A stretch of DNA of 64,000 nt from Anaspis maculata (GCA_949128115.1 OX421966.1:57285416-57349415); one strand, 5' to 3'; positions 20,799-31,628 are shown, counted from the stretch's first letter. Program-made: numbers and translations. Notes: generated by a model from the sequence alone, not told the origin.

Positions 20799-22442
20799 AT
20801 GCCTGGTACCCCAGACCCCAGGAAACTTACTGAAGCAGAATCTCTGAAGCTGAAGGTTCTGTGGAAGAAAATTGAAATAATCAAGCACCACGTTATTGTT
20901 ATCAAAATGCCCAAGATTGCGCCAGCAGTCAACGGATTGTTCGTCGAAATGAACTTGAAGTGGAAGCTCGCAAAAGATATTGATGACACTGAAGGTGAGA
21001 CTTCAATGTTATTGATTTACTTCTTGTGAGGATTTATCTTTCATTTTTCCACTTTTATTCCACTATATCATGAGTGTGATCATTTCCCCAATTATTCCAG
21101 CCGAGGAAATATTAACTAGGCTTGCGTCCGCACTTCCGGAACACAACTTGAGAAAAATCATTGCCAAGTTAACAATCTTGATGGAGTTTGCGAAAAAGAA
21201 CTGGAAATATTTGGGAACTTTAAGAACCAAGAATGAGAACAATCCAAGTAACAAGTATAAAGATATCAATGACAGATATTTGATTTCACTTGAAAGAAGG
21301 GTTGATTTGGTGATAGGTGAGCAATTGGTGCAAGAATAAATAATACGACAGCTTATAGTTCAATTTTTTTTTCAGCGAGGTTTGCAATGTTCCGTGATTT
21401 ATTTCGTGACATTTGCAAAATGCAGAGATATGCAAAAGATGGGGGTAACGTGAGAGATGATGACGTAGAAAGTGTGAACAGTGAGGCTAATGACCAGCAT
21501 GAAAATGTTGAGAACGAATCGGAAGAACAAATCGATGAAGCGCAGGTGGACAATGATGCAGAAGACAGGAATGACCAGGCTGTTGAAGAGGATGACGCAA
21601 AGGAGCATGAACAGACTACATCAAAAAAACGTAAACGAGACTCAGACGATGAAAACTTGCCAGCAAGAGATGATGGCGTGGAAAGTGCATGCAATAAGCC
21701 AAACGAGCAGAACGATGAGAACGAATCGGGAGAAAAGACCAATGAAGAAAAGGTGCAACATGATGCAGAAAACCAGAACGAACAAACCGACAGAGACACT
21801 GACGCAGAGGAACAAGGGCACGTTAGACTGAGAAAACGTAAGCTGTGGTACCGAAGCGATGAAGACCTGCAGGATGAAGATGAAAAAAACGTACATAAAA
21901 AGCCAAAAATCGACGAAATATTGGAAAACAACCCACCAGACCTCGATTACAACTGGGAATATTTAATTTACACTTTGTATGACCTCTATGAGACCATCAG
22001 CAAATCTAGACAACCCAAAAATGTAGTCGGTGATGAACAACAAAACAAAAATGTCAAAAATGCAGTCAAACCTGTACAAAAGAATGACGATGTCAAAAAT
22101 GCAGTCGAACCTGTACAAAAGAATGACGATGTCAAAAATGCAGTCAAACCTGTACAAGAGAATGACGATGTCAAAAATGCAGTCGAACCTGTACAAAAGA
22201 ATGACGATGTCAAAAATGCAGTCAAACCTGTACAAAAAAATGACGATGTCAAAAATGCAGCTGATGATAAGAAGCTTGAAAGCGATATCGAGAAAAGCGA
22301 AGATGACGGCGTAAGAGCATACAGCGCAGACAATGAATTGGAAAACGATTTTGAACCGGGCAATACATCGCCACCACCCCAACCAAAATTCCCTGAAGGC
22401 ATTGCAAGAAAAATTGAAGACGAACGAAGAATGTTACAATAA
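20799..22442 (+). CDS. Family member B4 (three exons, 492 aa), start displaced
   Basis: Exons are 20799-20994, 21101-21316 and 21376-22442, both introns phase 1 (106 and 59 nt). The ATG at 20799 is the first in-frame start after loss of the ancestral one, so the product lacks the usual N-terminal repeats. Exon 1 keeps the helical block ending VNGLFVEMNLKWKLAKDI. Exon 2 is a 72-codon helical module. Exon 3 starts ARFAMFRDLFRDICKMQRYA and runs into a long acidic, N/D/E/Q-rich tail with two imperfect repeats (about 115 nt apart by content) and basic clusters TSKKRKRDSDDE and LRKRKLWYRSDE that resemble nuclear localisation signals. Five copies of a 13-residue VQKNDDVKNAV-type repeat lie near residues 363-431. 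AATAAA is at 22724. Function unknown. Confidence 0.7.
22051..22262 (+). repeat. 39-nt coding tandem repeat in B4
   Basis: Just over five near-identical copies of AAAAATGCAGTC-AACCTGTAC followed by AAAAGAATGACGATGTC. Alternate copies differ mainly by AAA/GAA (K or E), suggesting an original two-unit amplification. The frame is preserved. Confidence 0.95.
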
Positions 22443-22723
22443 TTTGAACGACCAAGAACAAAACGAAAGAAGTGTCCCTAGAAGTTGAGCCAGAGTAAAC
22501 TCATTTGAAAGCTGCAAAAAAACGAAACGATGGAGACCTGGACGTGGTCGATGAGATCTCTGTAGCTAAACAAGCTGGATAGATGATTAATTAGGAGGGA
22601 TGTTTAATGGAGAAATTGAAAAATTCGGGACGATTCTGAAAGCAAATCAACCACAAAGTTTTTCTGGCACTAGACGTAGATGGTAATGGTACCATTATTA
22701 TTGTTGTTTTGGTTTGGATGGTG

Positions 22724-22729
22724 AATAAA
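22724..22729 (+). other. Polyadenylation signal of B4
   Basis: AATAAA in GGTGAATAAAGTGTTTGAA, matching the consensus 3' end of the family (GAATAAAGTRTTTT). The stretch from here to 22990 shows nothing else. Confidence 0.6.
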
Positions 22730-22995
22730 GTGTTTGAATTTTTCTCTTTTTCATCGTTGGATTCTGGTCCTCTGCCTCTGCTGTGAAATATTTTCTTAAA
22801 ACAAAAAAAAACAAACAACCAAAAAAGTCAAAACGAAAACAGGCTTAACAGAAAAAAGGAATTTGGTGTTTATGATTGTTAATTTTTTTGACACACCCAG
22901 TGGCTTTTCTCACTTCTAGCCGTGAAGTTCATCACTATCACTCTGTTACTGTATTAGAATGGCGACTCTTCAGTAGTTTACAAGAATACTATACC

Positions 22996-23640
22996 GGGTG
23001 ATCGATCATATGAAAACTATTCACCTGCAATAACTTCTGATTCCTAGTGAGAATATCTTCGAACAAAAACCGGTCGATTTTAATATCGAGGGGGGCCTCA
23101 GAAACATACATTGTTGAATTTATATCTTCAGCCCCTTCGCCCCCACCCACCCCAACTTTGAAATTTTGAATAACGCCACCTATTCAGCGATACATCAAAT
23201 TGAATATAGATCAATTCTCTTTCTTGAAAAATATTCAAAAAATTCTCTGAGTGTCCAATTTAAAATTCTTGACATCTTAATCCTTTCCAATGCTGCTAAC
23301 GTAATGCTGCACAGCATCGTGAAAAAAGTTTTCCATGGAAAAAGTGCCACAAAAATTCACCCCTTCGCTTCTCTCACCACACCTTGACAATCTAAACAGA
23401 CAATACCCGAGACAATACCTACCGTGTGATCCAAACCATTCCGAAATGGGGTGGGCTGTGCCTTGACGAAAAGCAGCTTTACGTCCCGGAATTTGACCAT
23501 GTCACAGCCTACCCCAGTTTGGAATGGTTTGGATCACACGGTACTTTATGATACATCAAATTGAAGGAAATTGAATTCTCTTCCTGAGCAGTTTTTTTTT
23601 CGAAATTTTCAAAGCCCCTCATTCCTTTTTAAAATATGAT
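22996..23640. repeat. Second copy of the 0.5-1.3 kb inverted-repeat family
   Basis: CCGGGTGATCGATCATATGAAAA through TCACTAGGAATCAGAAG-type text and the following 350 bp is the reverse complement of 880-1305. The right part near 23540-23640 (GATACATCAAATTGAAGG) is the matching second arm. A hairpin (23421-23541) is nested in it. Confidence 0.7.
23421..23541. mobile_element. 121-bp palindromic MITE nested in the repeat
   Basis: CCGTGTGATCCAAACCATTC at the left end and GAATGGTTTGGATCACACGG at the right end are perfect reverse complements, with further inner pairing (GGGGTGGGCTGTG with CACAGCCTACCCC). It interrupts text that is continuous as CACCTACCTTGTGATAC at 661-676, so an empty site exists for comparison. 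Confidence 0.8.
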
Positions 23641-23789
23641 GATGACTAGCTGCGAAACCGGTTGGCCAGAGATGTAGGTACCCAGATTTGTGGTGTTATT
23701 TGGAGAAAAATAAAAAACCGATAACGTCAACACCATTGTGAGTAAGATGGAAGAATTTTCTCAATTTATGGATATACAGTTTTGACATG

Positions 23790-23940
23790 TCTCAAGGTTT
23801 TTGATCACTGAAAAAAGCACTGATAAAATTACTAGAAAAACCTATCTGATATGAAAAAGAGGGCAGCGGTACAGATATTTGCACGAACTTCTCAAGATAT
23901 CGATAATTTCCAAGTGTTGTGACGTTCTCATTAAACAATT
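23790..23940 (+). promoter_or_regulatory. Conserved upstream block and leader of C1
   Basis: AAGGTTTTTGATCACTGAA..., GAAAAAGAGGGCAGCGGTACAG, GCACGAACTTCTC and GTGTTGTGACGTTCTC match the upstream regions of C2, C3, C4 and C5 in order. An in-frame TAA lies eight bases before the ATG, so this is untranslated in C1. Confidence 0.6.
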
Positions 23941-25002
23941 ATGGAAACTGTAGCGCGAATAAAAACGAATCCGTCGGGTGGTCAAGTAGAGAAATTAGAA
24001 TGGAGCCAACTTCATCGAACCGAAGAACGAATTCTAGCCAACGTTCGTAAACTTGAAAAAGGATTCAACAAAGTGTACCGAAAGATGGAACTGGCAAAAA
24101 GAGACATTGACCAAATTGGGATCGGTGAAGGTGAAAATCTCAATGTTTGTCTTTCACATCCTACAGATTGCCTTTCCTGTTGTTCTAGCCAAATCCATAA
24201 TGATTGGGCTCAGGATCGTCTTCGTGCAGCACGACCTGAAGACGGTCGCCAGACGGCTTGCTTCGCTCGGAGCACATCTGGAGGAACAACTGGAAATCAT
24301 GGGAATCGACAAAGGCAATAGCTTGCTGTTGAATTTGGTATACGACCAAAAATTTAAAGGAATCCTCAGTCAAATTAGAAATGCGAACGAAGCAGTAATA
24401 GGTGGAGGAACTGTTGTCGTTGCGATGATATGTATTAACGTTTTTATCTTGCAGAAAAATACGTGGAATTCCACAAACTAGTCCAAGCGCTTTATGATGT
24501 ATACAAGTTCAAACAAACCCATGAAGAAGACCAAGATATTGAAGCGGAAGAACGCGAGGGCGGTTCAAGGCAAACTCAAGAACGAGGACAAGGTTATAAT
24601 GATGACGATGAATGGGAAGATGAATACGATGATTATGATTACGATGAATATTGGCTGGATCCTTCCTTTGAAGGGAGCTTCGTACTGGAAACTCTGTTCC
24701 ACCTTTTCAGGTTCTTCAGCAAATGCGTGGAAATTGAAACAGAGAAAGAACCGAGCCTTGTTCCTAGCATTGTGGGAGGCAAACAAGAAGAATCCGTCCA
24801 AGCAGATGCAGATGAAGAAGTTCAAGAGGAACGCAGTTCTGCACCGGCTGAAGCTCCTCGGAACCGCGAACTTGGATCTCTGACAACAGCGATGATTGAT
24901 AACGTGGCATTGGCGATACCGAAATACAAAGAGTTTTTAGATAGACTGGAATACATTGCCAAACAAACTGTAAAAGAAACTGACCAGAACGTGTCGACGT
25001 AG
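23941..25002 (+). CDS. Family member C1 (three exons, 316 aa), short form
   Basis: Exons are 23941-24130, 24189-24401 and 24455-25002; introns are 58 and 53 nt, phase 1. This is the short type without N-terminal repeats. Exon 1 is almost only the helical block (RILANVRKLEKGFNKVYRKM region, with RDI). Exon 2 is a 71-codon module starting AKSIMIGLRIVFVQHDL, then KTVARRLASLG. Exon 3 opens EKYVEFHKLVQALYDVYKF, then a very acidic D/E/Y run (DDDEWEDEYDDYDYDEYWLD), a conserved helical patch (FVLETLFHLFRFFSKC) and a motif EESVQAD shared with all C genes. No signal peptide, catalytic motif or known domain was seen. AATAAA is at 25051. C3 is its closest relative, inverted at 31.8-32.9 kb. Confidence 0.75.
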
Positions 25003-25050
25003 AAGTAGAAAATGTTTCCATGTTAATATTGTTTTCTGACTCAAATGCAA

Positions 25051-25056
25051 AATAAA
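25051..25056 (+). other. Polyadenylation signal of C1
   Basis: AATAAA in GCAAAATAAATTGTTTTAATTG, the same context as in C2, C3, C4 and C5. Confidence 0.65.
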
Positions 25057-25384
25057 TTGTTTTAATTGTGCTTATACTTGCTCCAGTTATTAAATATTCC
25101 TTTGAATGTCTTGCCTTCATTTTTCCAAGTCTACCTGGCTGAAAGAAATTTCTGGTGACTCTGAAGCAGCTTGTATTTATGTTGAAAAATTAGTTCAAGT
25201 TGGAAGCTTCGAGCGTGGAAAGGCCTGTGCCACCGGGTTTGAAAACTGTGAGCGCAGATCCAGATGAGGAATGCCTGCCAGAACAGAAAGAAAACCCCAG
25301 GAAAAAAAGGAGATCCAGATAAATAATACTCACCTGCCAGGAAGAATAGAGAAACAAAATCAAAAGAAAGCTCAACATAATTTT

Positions 25385-25475
25385 AAGCTCTGATGAAGCT
25401 CTGACGAAGCCTGTGATATTTAATGTATATACAATGGTGCAATAAACATGAATTGAATTGAATTGAATTGATAGA
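25385..25475 (+). mobile_element. 3' end of a truncated non-LTR retroposon with (GAATT)n tail
   Basis: GCTCTGATGAAGCTCTGACGAAG, TGTATATACAATGGTGCAATAAA and then four GAATT units read like the 3' end and short-repeat tail of a non-LTR element or SINE. No coding part remains. The surrounding 25100-25790 holds nothing else recognisable except weak similarity to the region upstream of C4 and C5. Confidence 0.45.
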
Positions 25476-25794
25476 ACTTGCTTTAGAAATAAGAAGAAAT
25501 CAGGAAAGGTTTACATAAACGGAAATACAGAGATGAACTGGATGTAATGCAAAAACGGAGATGAATAAGGAAAACAGAGGAAGAAGAAGAAGAAGATTTA
25601 GGACAAGGGAAGTCGACTAGACAAGGAAGTCGTTGAATAAGCTGAACAAATGTTCAATGATATCAATAAATAAACTCGAATTTATAATATGCTTATTCAA
25701 CACAAGTTATATGGCGGTAGGCGCAGAAAATAGAAAATACCAATTATAGTTTTTATTGCCGCTCAAATGCTTCGAATATAGTTATGAAATACTT

Positions 25795-25961
25795 TCTTGA
25801 CACGTCTTGAAGTTTTTAATCGCTAAAGAAACAAACAGATGTATCACAAGAAAAAACTATCTACTTATAAGAAAGAAGGCAGCAGTACAGAAAGAAACTC
25901 GCACGAACTCTTTCAATTTTATATGATTTTAAAGTATTGTAACGTCCCCATTTTAGCAACC
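25795..25961 (+). promoter_or_regulatory. Conserved upstream block and leader of C2
   Basis: TTGACACGTCTTGAAGTTTTTAATCGCTAAAGAAA, CTTATAAGAAAGAAGGCAGCAGTACAG, GCACGAACTC and AAAGTATTGTAACGTCCCC correspond to the blocks upstream of C4 and C5. In this copy the frame is open through the block, but indels between paralogs argue against translation. Confidence 0.6.
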
Positions 25962-28038
25962 ATGGAACAATCAGGAGGCAGTAAAAGAGAAGCAGCAGCT
26001 GGTGACGTACAAGTAGCAGTCGCAGCAGGAGATTCAACCGATCAACTGTCTCAAGCTGAACAAATAGACAAACAAGAAGCACAATCAGAAGGCAATGAAA
26101 AAAAGACAGCAACAAAAGTAGAGCGAACGGCAGCTAAATCGGTTAATTCAGGTGATCAACTGCCTCAGGCTTACAAAGTTGACAAAAAAGAAACACAGCC
26201 AGGAAGCAATGAAGAAGTAACAAATGTAGGGCGAGACGCAGCTGCAGCAGTGAATCCAGGCGATTCTTTGAGAATTGTCGAAAAAGACGCACAGCCAGAG
26301 GGTAATGAGAGAGAAGAAGCAACAGATGGAAAACAAGCAGCAGTTGAAGCAGTAAGTTCAACCAATCAACCATCCCAGGCTGAAAAAACCGAAGAAAAAG
26401 AAGCACAATTAGGAGACAGTGAAAGAGAAGATGCAATTAATGGACGACAAGTAGCAGTTGAATTATTGAACCTGAGTGCTCAGCTGCCTCAAACCGGAGC
26501 GCAGGACGGAGGAGGAAGTGAAACTGAGTCCAAAAAAGGAAATGAGGCAGAAAGAAACTATTACTGTTCGTTACTTATGGCTGGACAGCCGCGGAAATGG
26601 TTTTTCGTGAAAGAAACCAAAGCACTGATCTTAGTCGATGTCTACGAACTTCAAACAGGATTTGACAAAGTGTACCATGACATGAGACTGGAGGCAAGAG
26701 ACTTGAACGAAACTCAGCACATTGATGGTAAAGTTCTTGATGTTTGTGTTCTTGAAACTACAAATACTATTGTTCTAGCTGATCAAATAATAAGGGAGTT
26801 TACGACAGTCCTTATGCGACAAGGCTTGGAAAGGCTCGCCAGAAGACTGGCTACGTTCGGGGAACTTCTGGAAAGACAAGTGGAAATTTTGAGTGATCCC
26901 GATCCCGAAGCCAATTACCTGCTGTGTCATTTTCTCTATCCGCTCCAAAGAGCGAACGAAGTAGTGATGGGTGAAAGACAGTTATTTTTATGACACGCTG
27001 GCACAATATTAACGTTTTTATTTTGCAGATAGATACATGTTGCTTCATAAACTAGCTTACGTGCTCTACGAACAACACCTATCCTCGAAAATGTGCACGA
27101 AATCGAGACAAGAACAAGGAAAAGAAAGCGCTGTTGACCAATCGGAGGATCCAAGTCAGAAAGAGGCAGAGCAAGAACACAATGCGGTAGAGAAAGACGG
27201 ACAGGCCAATGAGGAAGTGCAAGAAAACGAAGCAAAAGGTGAAGATGAAACTTCGATAGAATTTTTGTACGGATTCGTGATGGAAATGGCGATCAACCTT
27301 TGCAAGTTCTTCAGCAAATGTGCAGCTACCAAAGAAGCAGTATATCAGATCGAAGCAGAAGACGAACAAGACGAATCCATCGAAGCGGTTGTGGGTGGAG
27401 AAGATCAAAAGAAGAGCGATCCTGAAGCGACCGTATCTTGTCGAGTCTGCAAACTTGAACCAGAGATGATACAAACTACAACGGAAGAAGGTGTGAAACT
27501 TTTGATGGCCGACGAGAAAGACGTCCTAGATAGATTGAAACATGCTGTTGCGGAAGAGATAGCAAAAAAAGTATACCAGACAAGAGAACAGCAGGCTCAG
27601 CAGCTGAATGTTGGATCAGAAAAACCAAGTAAACCAGACGATGTTGCTCAAGAATCCGCAATTCCGAAAGCACAAGAGGTAGATGAAGTAGTGGAGGCGG
27701 CAGAGACAATCCCAGAAAAGCCCGGAATGGGTCTTGGACAGCAGGCTCAGCAGTTTGATGTTGGATCAGAAGAACCAAGTGAACCAGACGATGTTGCTCA
27801 AGAATCCGCAATTCCGAAAGCACAAGAGGTTGATGAAGTACCAAGGGCAGCAGAAACAATCCCAGAAAAGCCTGACATGGGTCTTGGACAGCAGGCTCAG
27901 CAGTTTGATGTTGGACCAGAAGAACCAAGTGAACCAGACGATGTTGCTCAAGAATCAGAGATTCCGAGAGCACAAGAGGTGGAAGAAGTACTAAAGGCAG
28001 CGGAGACAACCCCAGAAAAGCCTAGCATGGGTCTTTGA
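25962..28038 (+). CDS. Family member C2 (three exons, 655 aa), longest member
   Basis: Exons are 25962-26727, 26779-26970 and 27029-28038; introns are 51 and 58 nt, phase 1. The start is the conserved ATGGAA after the leader. Residues about 16-195 contain five diverged units of 34-38 residues built around AVxxGDQLPQAxKxxxxEAQ. The helical block follows (LILVDVYELQTGFDKVYHDM region). Exon 2 is a 64-codon module (ADQIIREFTTVLMRQGLERL, then ARRLATFGELLERQVE). Exon 3 opens DRYMLLHKLAYVLYEQH, followed by a K/E/Q tail, a conserved FLYGFVMEMAINLCKFFSKC patch, DESIEAVVGGEDQKKSDPE, and three copies of a 50-residue repeat (residues about 507-655) ending GMGL. Intron 1 is stop-free and in frame. AATAAA at 28145. 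No function can be inferred; it is strongly acidic and probably disordered apart from the helical blocks. Confidence 0.75.
27591..28036 (+). repeat. 150-nt coding repeat, three copies, at the end of C2
   Basis: CAGCAGGCTCAGCAGTTTGATG (first copy CAGCTGAATG) recurs at 27590, 27740 and 27890, with over 90 percent identity along the unit. C5 has one copy and the inverted pseudogene at 29.1 kb has two. Confidence 0.95.
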
Positions 28039-28144
28039 AGTGGAAAATCAAGACAATCGCAGATGCCCAAGTCACTGAAATCACTGTGTGGACTATAAAA
28101 TGAAACTTCCTTCACTTTAATATTTTTATACGGTTCAGATGCAA

Positions 28145-28150
28145 AATAAA
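28145..28150 (+). other. Polyadenylation signal of C2
   Basis: AATAAA in GCAAAATAAAATATTTTCTATTG, about 110 nt after the stop codon. Confidence 0.65.
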
Positions 28151-28243
28151 ATATTTTCTATTGTACCTGCCCAAGTTAATTCCCATTTCTTCTAATGGCC
28201 TATTCATTCAAAGTGACCCAATTCAAGCTGGAAAATATTTCAA

Positions 28244-28313
28244 CTCTTTCATCTTCTTCTTCTTCATCTTCTTCTTCTTCATCTTCTTCTTCTTCATCAT
28301 CTCCATTTTCATC
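28244..28313 (+). repeat. (TCT/TCA)n microsatellite
   Basis: A run of TCTTCTTCTTCATCTTC units follows the end of C2. The poly-serine and poly-phenylalanine frames over it are not genes. Confidence 0.9.
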
Positions 28314-28429
28314 ACCTTCTTTTCTTCAATTCAAGTCAGAATACCTATTTTTCGATCAAGCTCGGTCAATCTTATCAAAAGTGCTGTTAGATCAAGTAAC
28401 TGGTAACCACTGGTATCTTTAGGCAGTTC

Positions 28430-28740
28430 ACGATACTCACGGTAAGTTTCTCTGGCTTGATCGGCAAATTTTGAGAACGCGACAATGACAATGCAAAAAG
28501 ACCAACAGTTGATACAATAGAGGACAATGATGCCCAAGTGACAATGCAAACGACAAATACAGACCAAAAATCTGCACTAGACAAAACAGCTCAAAAGCTG
28601 GGACCTGAATTTCTGATATACAATTTAGGAAGATCGATTGGAAAGCTATCAAGAGATCGGGGGACATCAGGAAAGACAAATGGCAATTAGAAGAGAGCCG
28701 AAGTACCGAATTTGCTGACAATAGTTACTTCGATTACAGT
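28430..28740. repeat. Segment recurring upstream of C4 and C5
   Basis: TTTTGAGAACGCGACAATGACAATGCAAAA, TCTGCACTAGACAAAACAG, GATCGGGGGACATCAGGAAAGACAAATGGCAATTAGAAGAG recur at 36270-36470 and, more diverged, at 42520-42860, each time a few hundred bases before a C gene. On the minus strand the first two copies encode similar short hydrophobic peptides (SSNCHLSFLxxPDLL), so this may be a decayed small gene that was duplicated with the family. After it, 28740-29100 holds only a short hairpin (GGAGGTCGGGAAGTGACC... near 28800). Confidence 0.55.
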
Positions 28741-29109
28741 GATACAATATTCTTTTACTCACAACCACTATGGTAATTGATTCATTACATACCTAGTAGG
28801 AGGTCGGGAAGTGACCCCTTGCCGACCTCCCGAGAAAGTGAATAAATGGTAGCTTTAGAAGAGAAATTTCAAAATATGCATCCAACCAAACAATAAGTGT
28901 GTTAATCAGTATTTCCTGAACCACGTTTCAGCAAAATTAATCGGCCTATCTGGAAGTTATGACAAAAAGTTAATTTTCAGATTTCAACTTTTGAACGCCT
29001 GTAATCCTGCAAGCTGAGTACATGGTTGTGTTGTGAATGAAATAGTATACCATACTCCCGACGGTAAATACATCATTCCAGCTTCGGGCTAGAGCCTCCA
29101 GGTGCAACT

Positions 29110-29715
29110 GAATCGGGAATCAGCGATTGTCTTGATTTTACACTTCAAAGATCCATGCCAGGCTTTTCTGAGATTGTCTATGCTACCTTTAGTACTTTCT
29201 CTACCTCTTGTGTTTTCGAAATTTTGGATTTTTGAGCAACATCGTCTGGTTTATTTGGTTCTTCTGATCCAACATTTACCTCCTGAGCCTGCTGGCAAGA
29301 CACATGCCAGGTTTCTCTGTGATTGTCTCTGCTGCCTTCAGTACTTCACCTGCCTCTTTTGCTTTCGGAATCTCGGATTCTTGAGCAACATCGTCTGGTT
29401 CACCTTGGTTCTTCTGATCCAATCCGTAGTTCTTGTCGACCATCAAAAATTTCACACCTTCTTCCGTTATAGCGTATCATCTCTGGTTCAAGTTTTTTGA
29501 AACTCGACAAGATTCGGTTGTTTCAGGATCGCTCTTCTTTTGATCTTCTTCACTACAACCGCTTGAACGGACTCGTCTTGTTCGACTGGGGCGGCTTCTG
29601 GGTTTATGTGATGTACTGCTTTTTGTTCAGTTTTCTTGCACTTCGTCATTGGCCTGTGCGTCCTTCCCTACCGCAACAGTTCCAACAAACTTGGACTCTC
29701 TCCAACATGTGAAGA
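29110..29715 (-). pseudogene. Inverted fragment of a C2/C5-like family member
   Basis: On the minus strand this reads from a QANDEVQEN stretch (ending in an in-frame stop), through PVEQDESVQAVV and, after a frameshift, TEEGVKFLMVDKN, to two copies of the 50-residue repeat (GEPDDVAQESEIPKA and related) and the family stop context GGATCTTTGA followed by 3'UTR like that of C2. Frameshifts, a deletion of the DRLKHAVAEE-equivalent part and the missing exons 1 and 2 show it is dead. Confidence 0.8.
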
Positions 29716-29857
29716 TAGCGGAGGCCCCAGACGGAAACGCAATGAGAGGAAGAGTTTATAATTAGTGACTCGAACAGATTCATTCAAACTTTCCATGAAC
29801 CCAACCTGGCCCTCGCCATCAGATCAACAGTGGAAGTCACTGCCTGTTTTGCTCTTT

Positions 29858-31520
29858 CTACCGCATCCCAAGGAAAAGAGAAGATGCGCTGAATTTGATT
29901 TCCGTCACTTTGATACTCACGGTTGCGCGATCATATAGACTTTTCATAACTCGAAGAGTTTTTGAGCTAACTCCCATATTATACAATTTTTGCCAAAGTA
30001 TTGAGTGATTGACACTGTCAAAGGCACGCTTGAAGTCTACAAAAACTGCAAACAATTTTCTTTGCTTTATTCGAACGTGTAGCTGAATAACAGAACTCAG
30101 TGTGTAAACGTTGTCCATGCATTAAAGCCTGACTGCCCAATCTGAAAGTGTCGACAAAATGATCTGGAAAAACACTTTGCCGCAACTATAAATCAAAGCG
30201 ATACCTCTGAAGTAACTTGGGTCATCACTGGGTCCTTTTTTGTGGATCATTGTTATTATTATTTCAGTCCAGGAGTGCGGGACAGAGCCACTGTCAAATA
30301 TTTTATTGAAAAGGTTCGTCGAGTACAGTATCCAATTTCGAGGAAGGTGCTTCAGGAATTCAAATGTTAGGAAGTCTTTACCAGGCTTTGTTGTTTTTGC
30401 AATTAAGATAACTTCATCGTAGGTAATAGTTGTGTTCAGATAAAAATGAGAAGCATCTGAAAAGAGAGGGTGTTATCAACTGGTCTGTTTTGATACACTG
30501 AGCTATAGAAGTTTCACCACTCGCACTCGTCCAAAGTTATTCTTATTTTACAGCTTTTCCCTACATTACGGTAGTAATGAGTGTTTTCCAGAAAACGTTG
30601 GGTCCTTTCACGGTGCTCAATTCATCATTGTTTCTTTATGGTAAATACTTTTTTTATGTTCAATTAGTTTTTTATAGTCACGTTTGGCGTTCAGATACGC
30701 AAGTCTATAGTCGGTTTGGAAGTGTTTGGTTTTGAAGAGTTCCAGTTTTTCTTTGACGGTGTTTTTCAAAGACCTACAATCACTATCAAATCAAGGCTTT
30801 GACCGACTGAATCTACTTGAAATCGCGCCTACTGTTTTCATAAGGCCCAACTCACCGGCAGTGTCTTGAATGGCTGAACAAAAGTTTTTGAATGTTGCTT
30901 CTATGTCTGTGTCAGAGCAGAACGTGATTCTATGAGAATTTTGAATTGTTGGACTATATTTGAGACTTTCGGACTCTTCACAGTAAAATTTCTTGGCTAC
31001 TACAGGTAGCCAAGAAATTTTGTCTTCGAGTACAGTTCCATCTGTTGAGAAAGTTCCGAGTTCAAGGAGAACTGGAAAATGGTCCGAAAGGGAGACTCAA
31101 GTCAGCGATACCACACCATACCAAGTCTATCATGCTCGAACCAGTTTTGCTGGTATATGTGGATTGCCCAGCCCTGTCGCTACCGGTCCTACCGGAGAAC
31201 GAAGGCATTGATCGTCATAAATTCCAAAATTAAATGCCCTCGGCTGTTGGATAAAGTGTCCAAGCTGATTCTACTATTGTGAAGTTCCGTAGCGCCAGCG
31301 ACCTCCTGTGGCATGTCACCCAGACTTCCAATCCTGCCATCAAAGTCAGCACCGGTAACAGTCCGATGATCGCTGAACTTGACTTGGTCTTCGTTGAGAC
31401 TAACTTGAAAAAGGTCAAAAATATCAATCTGCAGAAAAAATTTGAAATAAGGAGAACAAAGAATAATCTTGATTTTACCACATTCCACTCTGCATATCAA
31501 CTACCAGGGTGAGGCGTCAA
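29858..31520 (-). mobile_element. Non-LTR retrotransposon remnant (endonuclease and reverse transcriptase pieces)
   Basis: Reading the minus strand, 31500-31200 encodes an APE-type endonuclease part with SDHRTVTGADFDGRIGSLGD, where DFDGRIG corresponds to the G-D-F-N-x-x-x-G motif. Then 30290-30120 gives SWTEIIITMIHKKGPSDDPS and YFRGIALI, and 30118-29858 gives KLFAVFVDFKRAFDSVNHSI, which is the first catalytic aspartate region of a LINE reverse transcriptase. The Y-A/M-D-D region and everything 3' of it is missing and several stops and frameshifts interrupt the frame. It is a dead, 3'-truncated or internally deleted copy. The clade cannot be decided. Confidence 0.8.
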
Positions 31521-31628
31521 TGATCTGACAGGTGAAGTCTTTCTTGAAAAAAACAGCAAGACCTTCAAGGCAAGACATTCAAAGAGATGAGAATCAACTG
31601 AAGCAAATACAAGAACATGAAGAAACAA

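Noticed and set aside
21353..22402. Long minus-strand frames (192, 139 and 138 codons) opposite B4
   Set aside because: They are antisense shadows of the acidic, repetitive exon 3 of B4, with serine- or phenylalanine-rich composition dictated by the opposite strand.
26143..26436. Minus-strand leucine-rich frames opposite C2, C4 and C5 exon 1
   Set aside because: They are complementary to Q/E/A-rich repeats on the plus strand. Their leucine-rich appearance is a composition artefact, not membrane proteins.
28161..28422. Poly-phenylalanine and poly-serine frames
   Set aside because: They are translations of a TCT/TCA microsatellite after the end of C2.
29102..29500. 132-codon plus-strand frame
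   Set aside because: It is the antisense of the inverted C-family pseudogene repeats.
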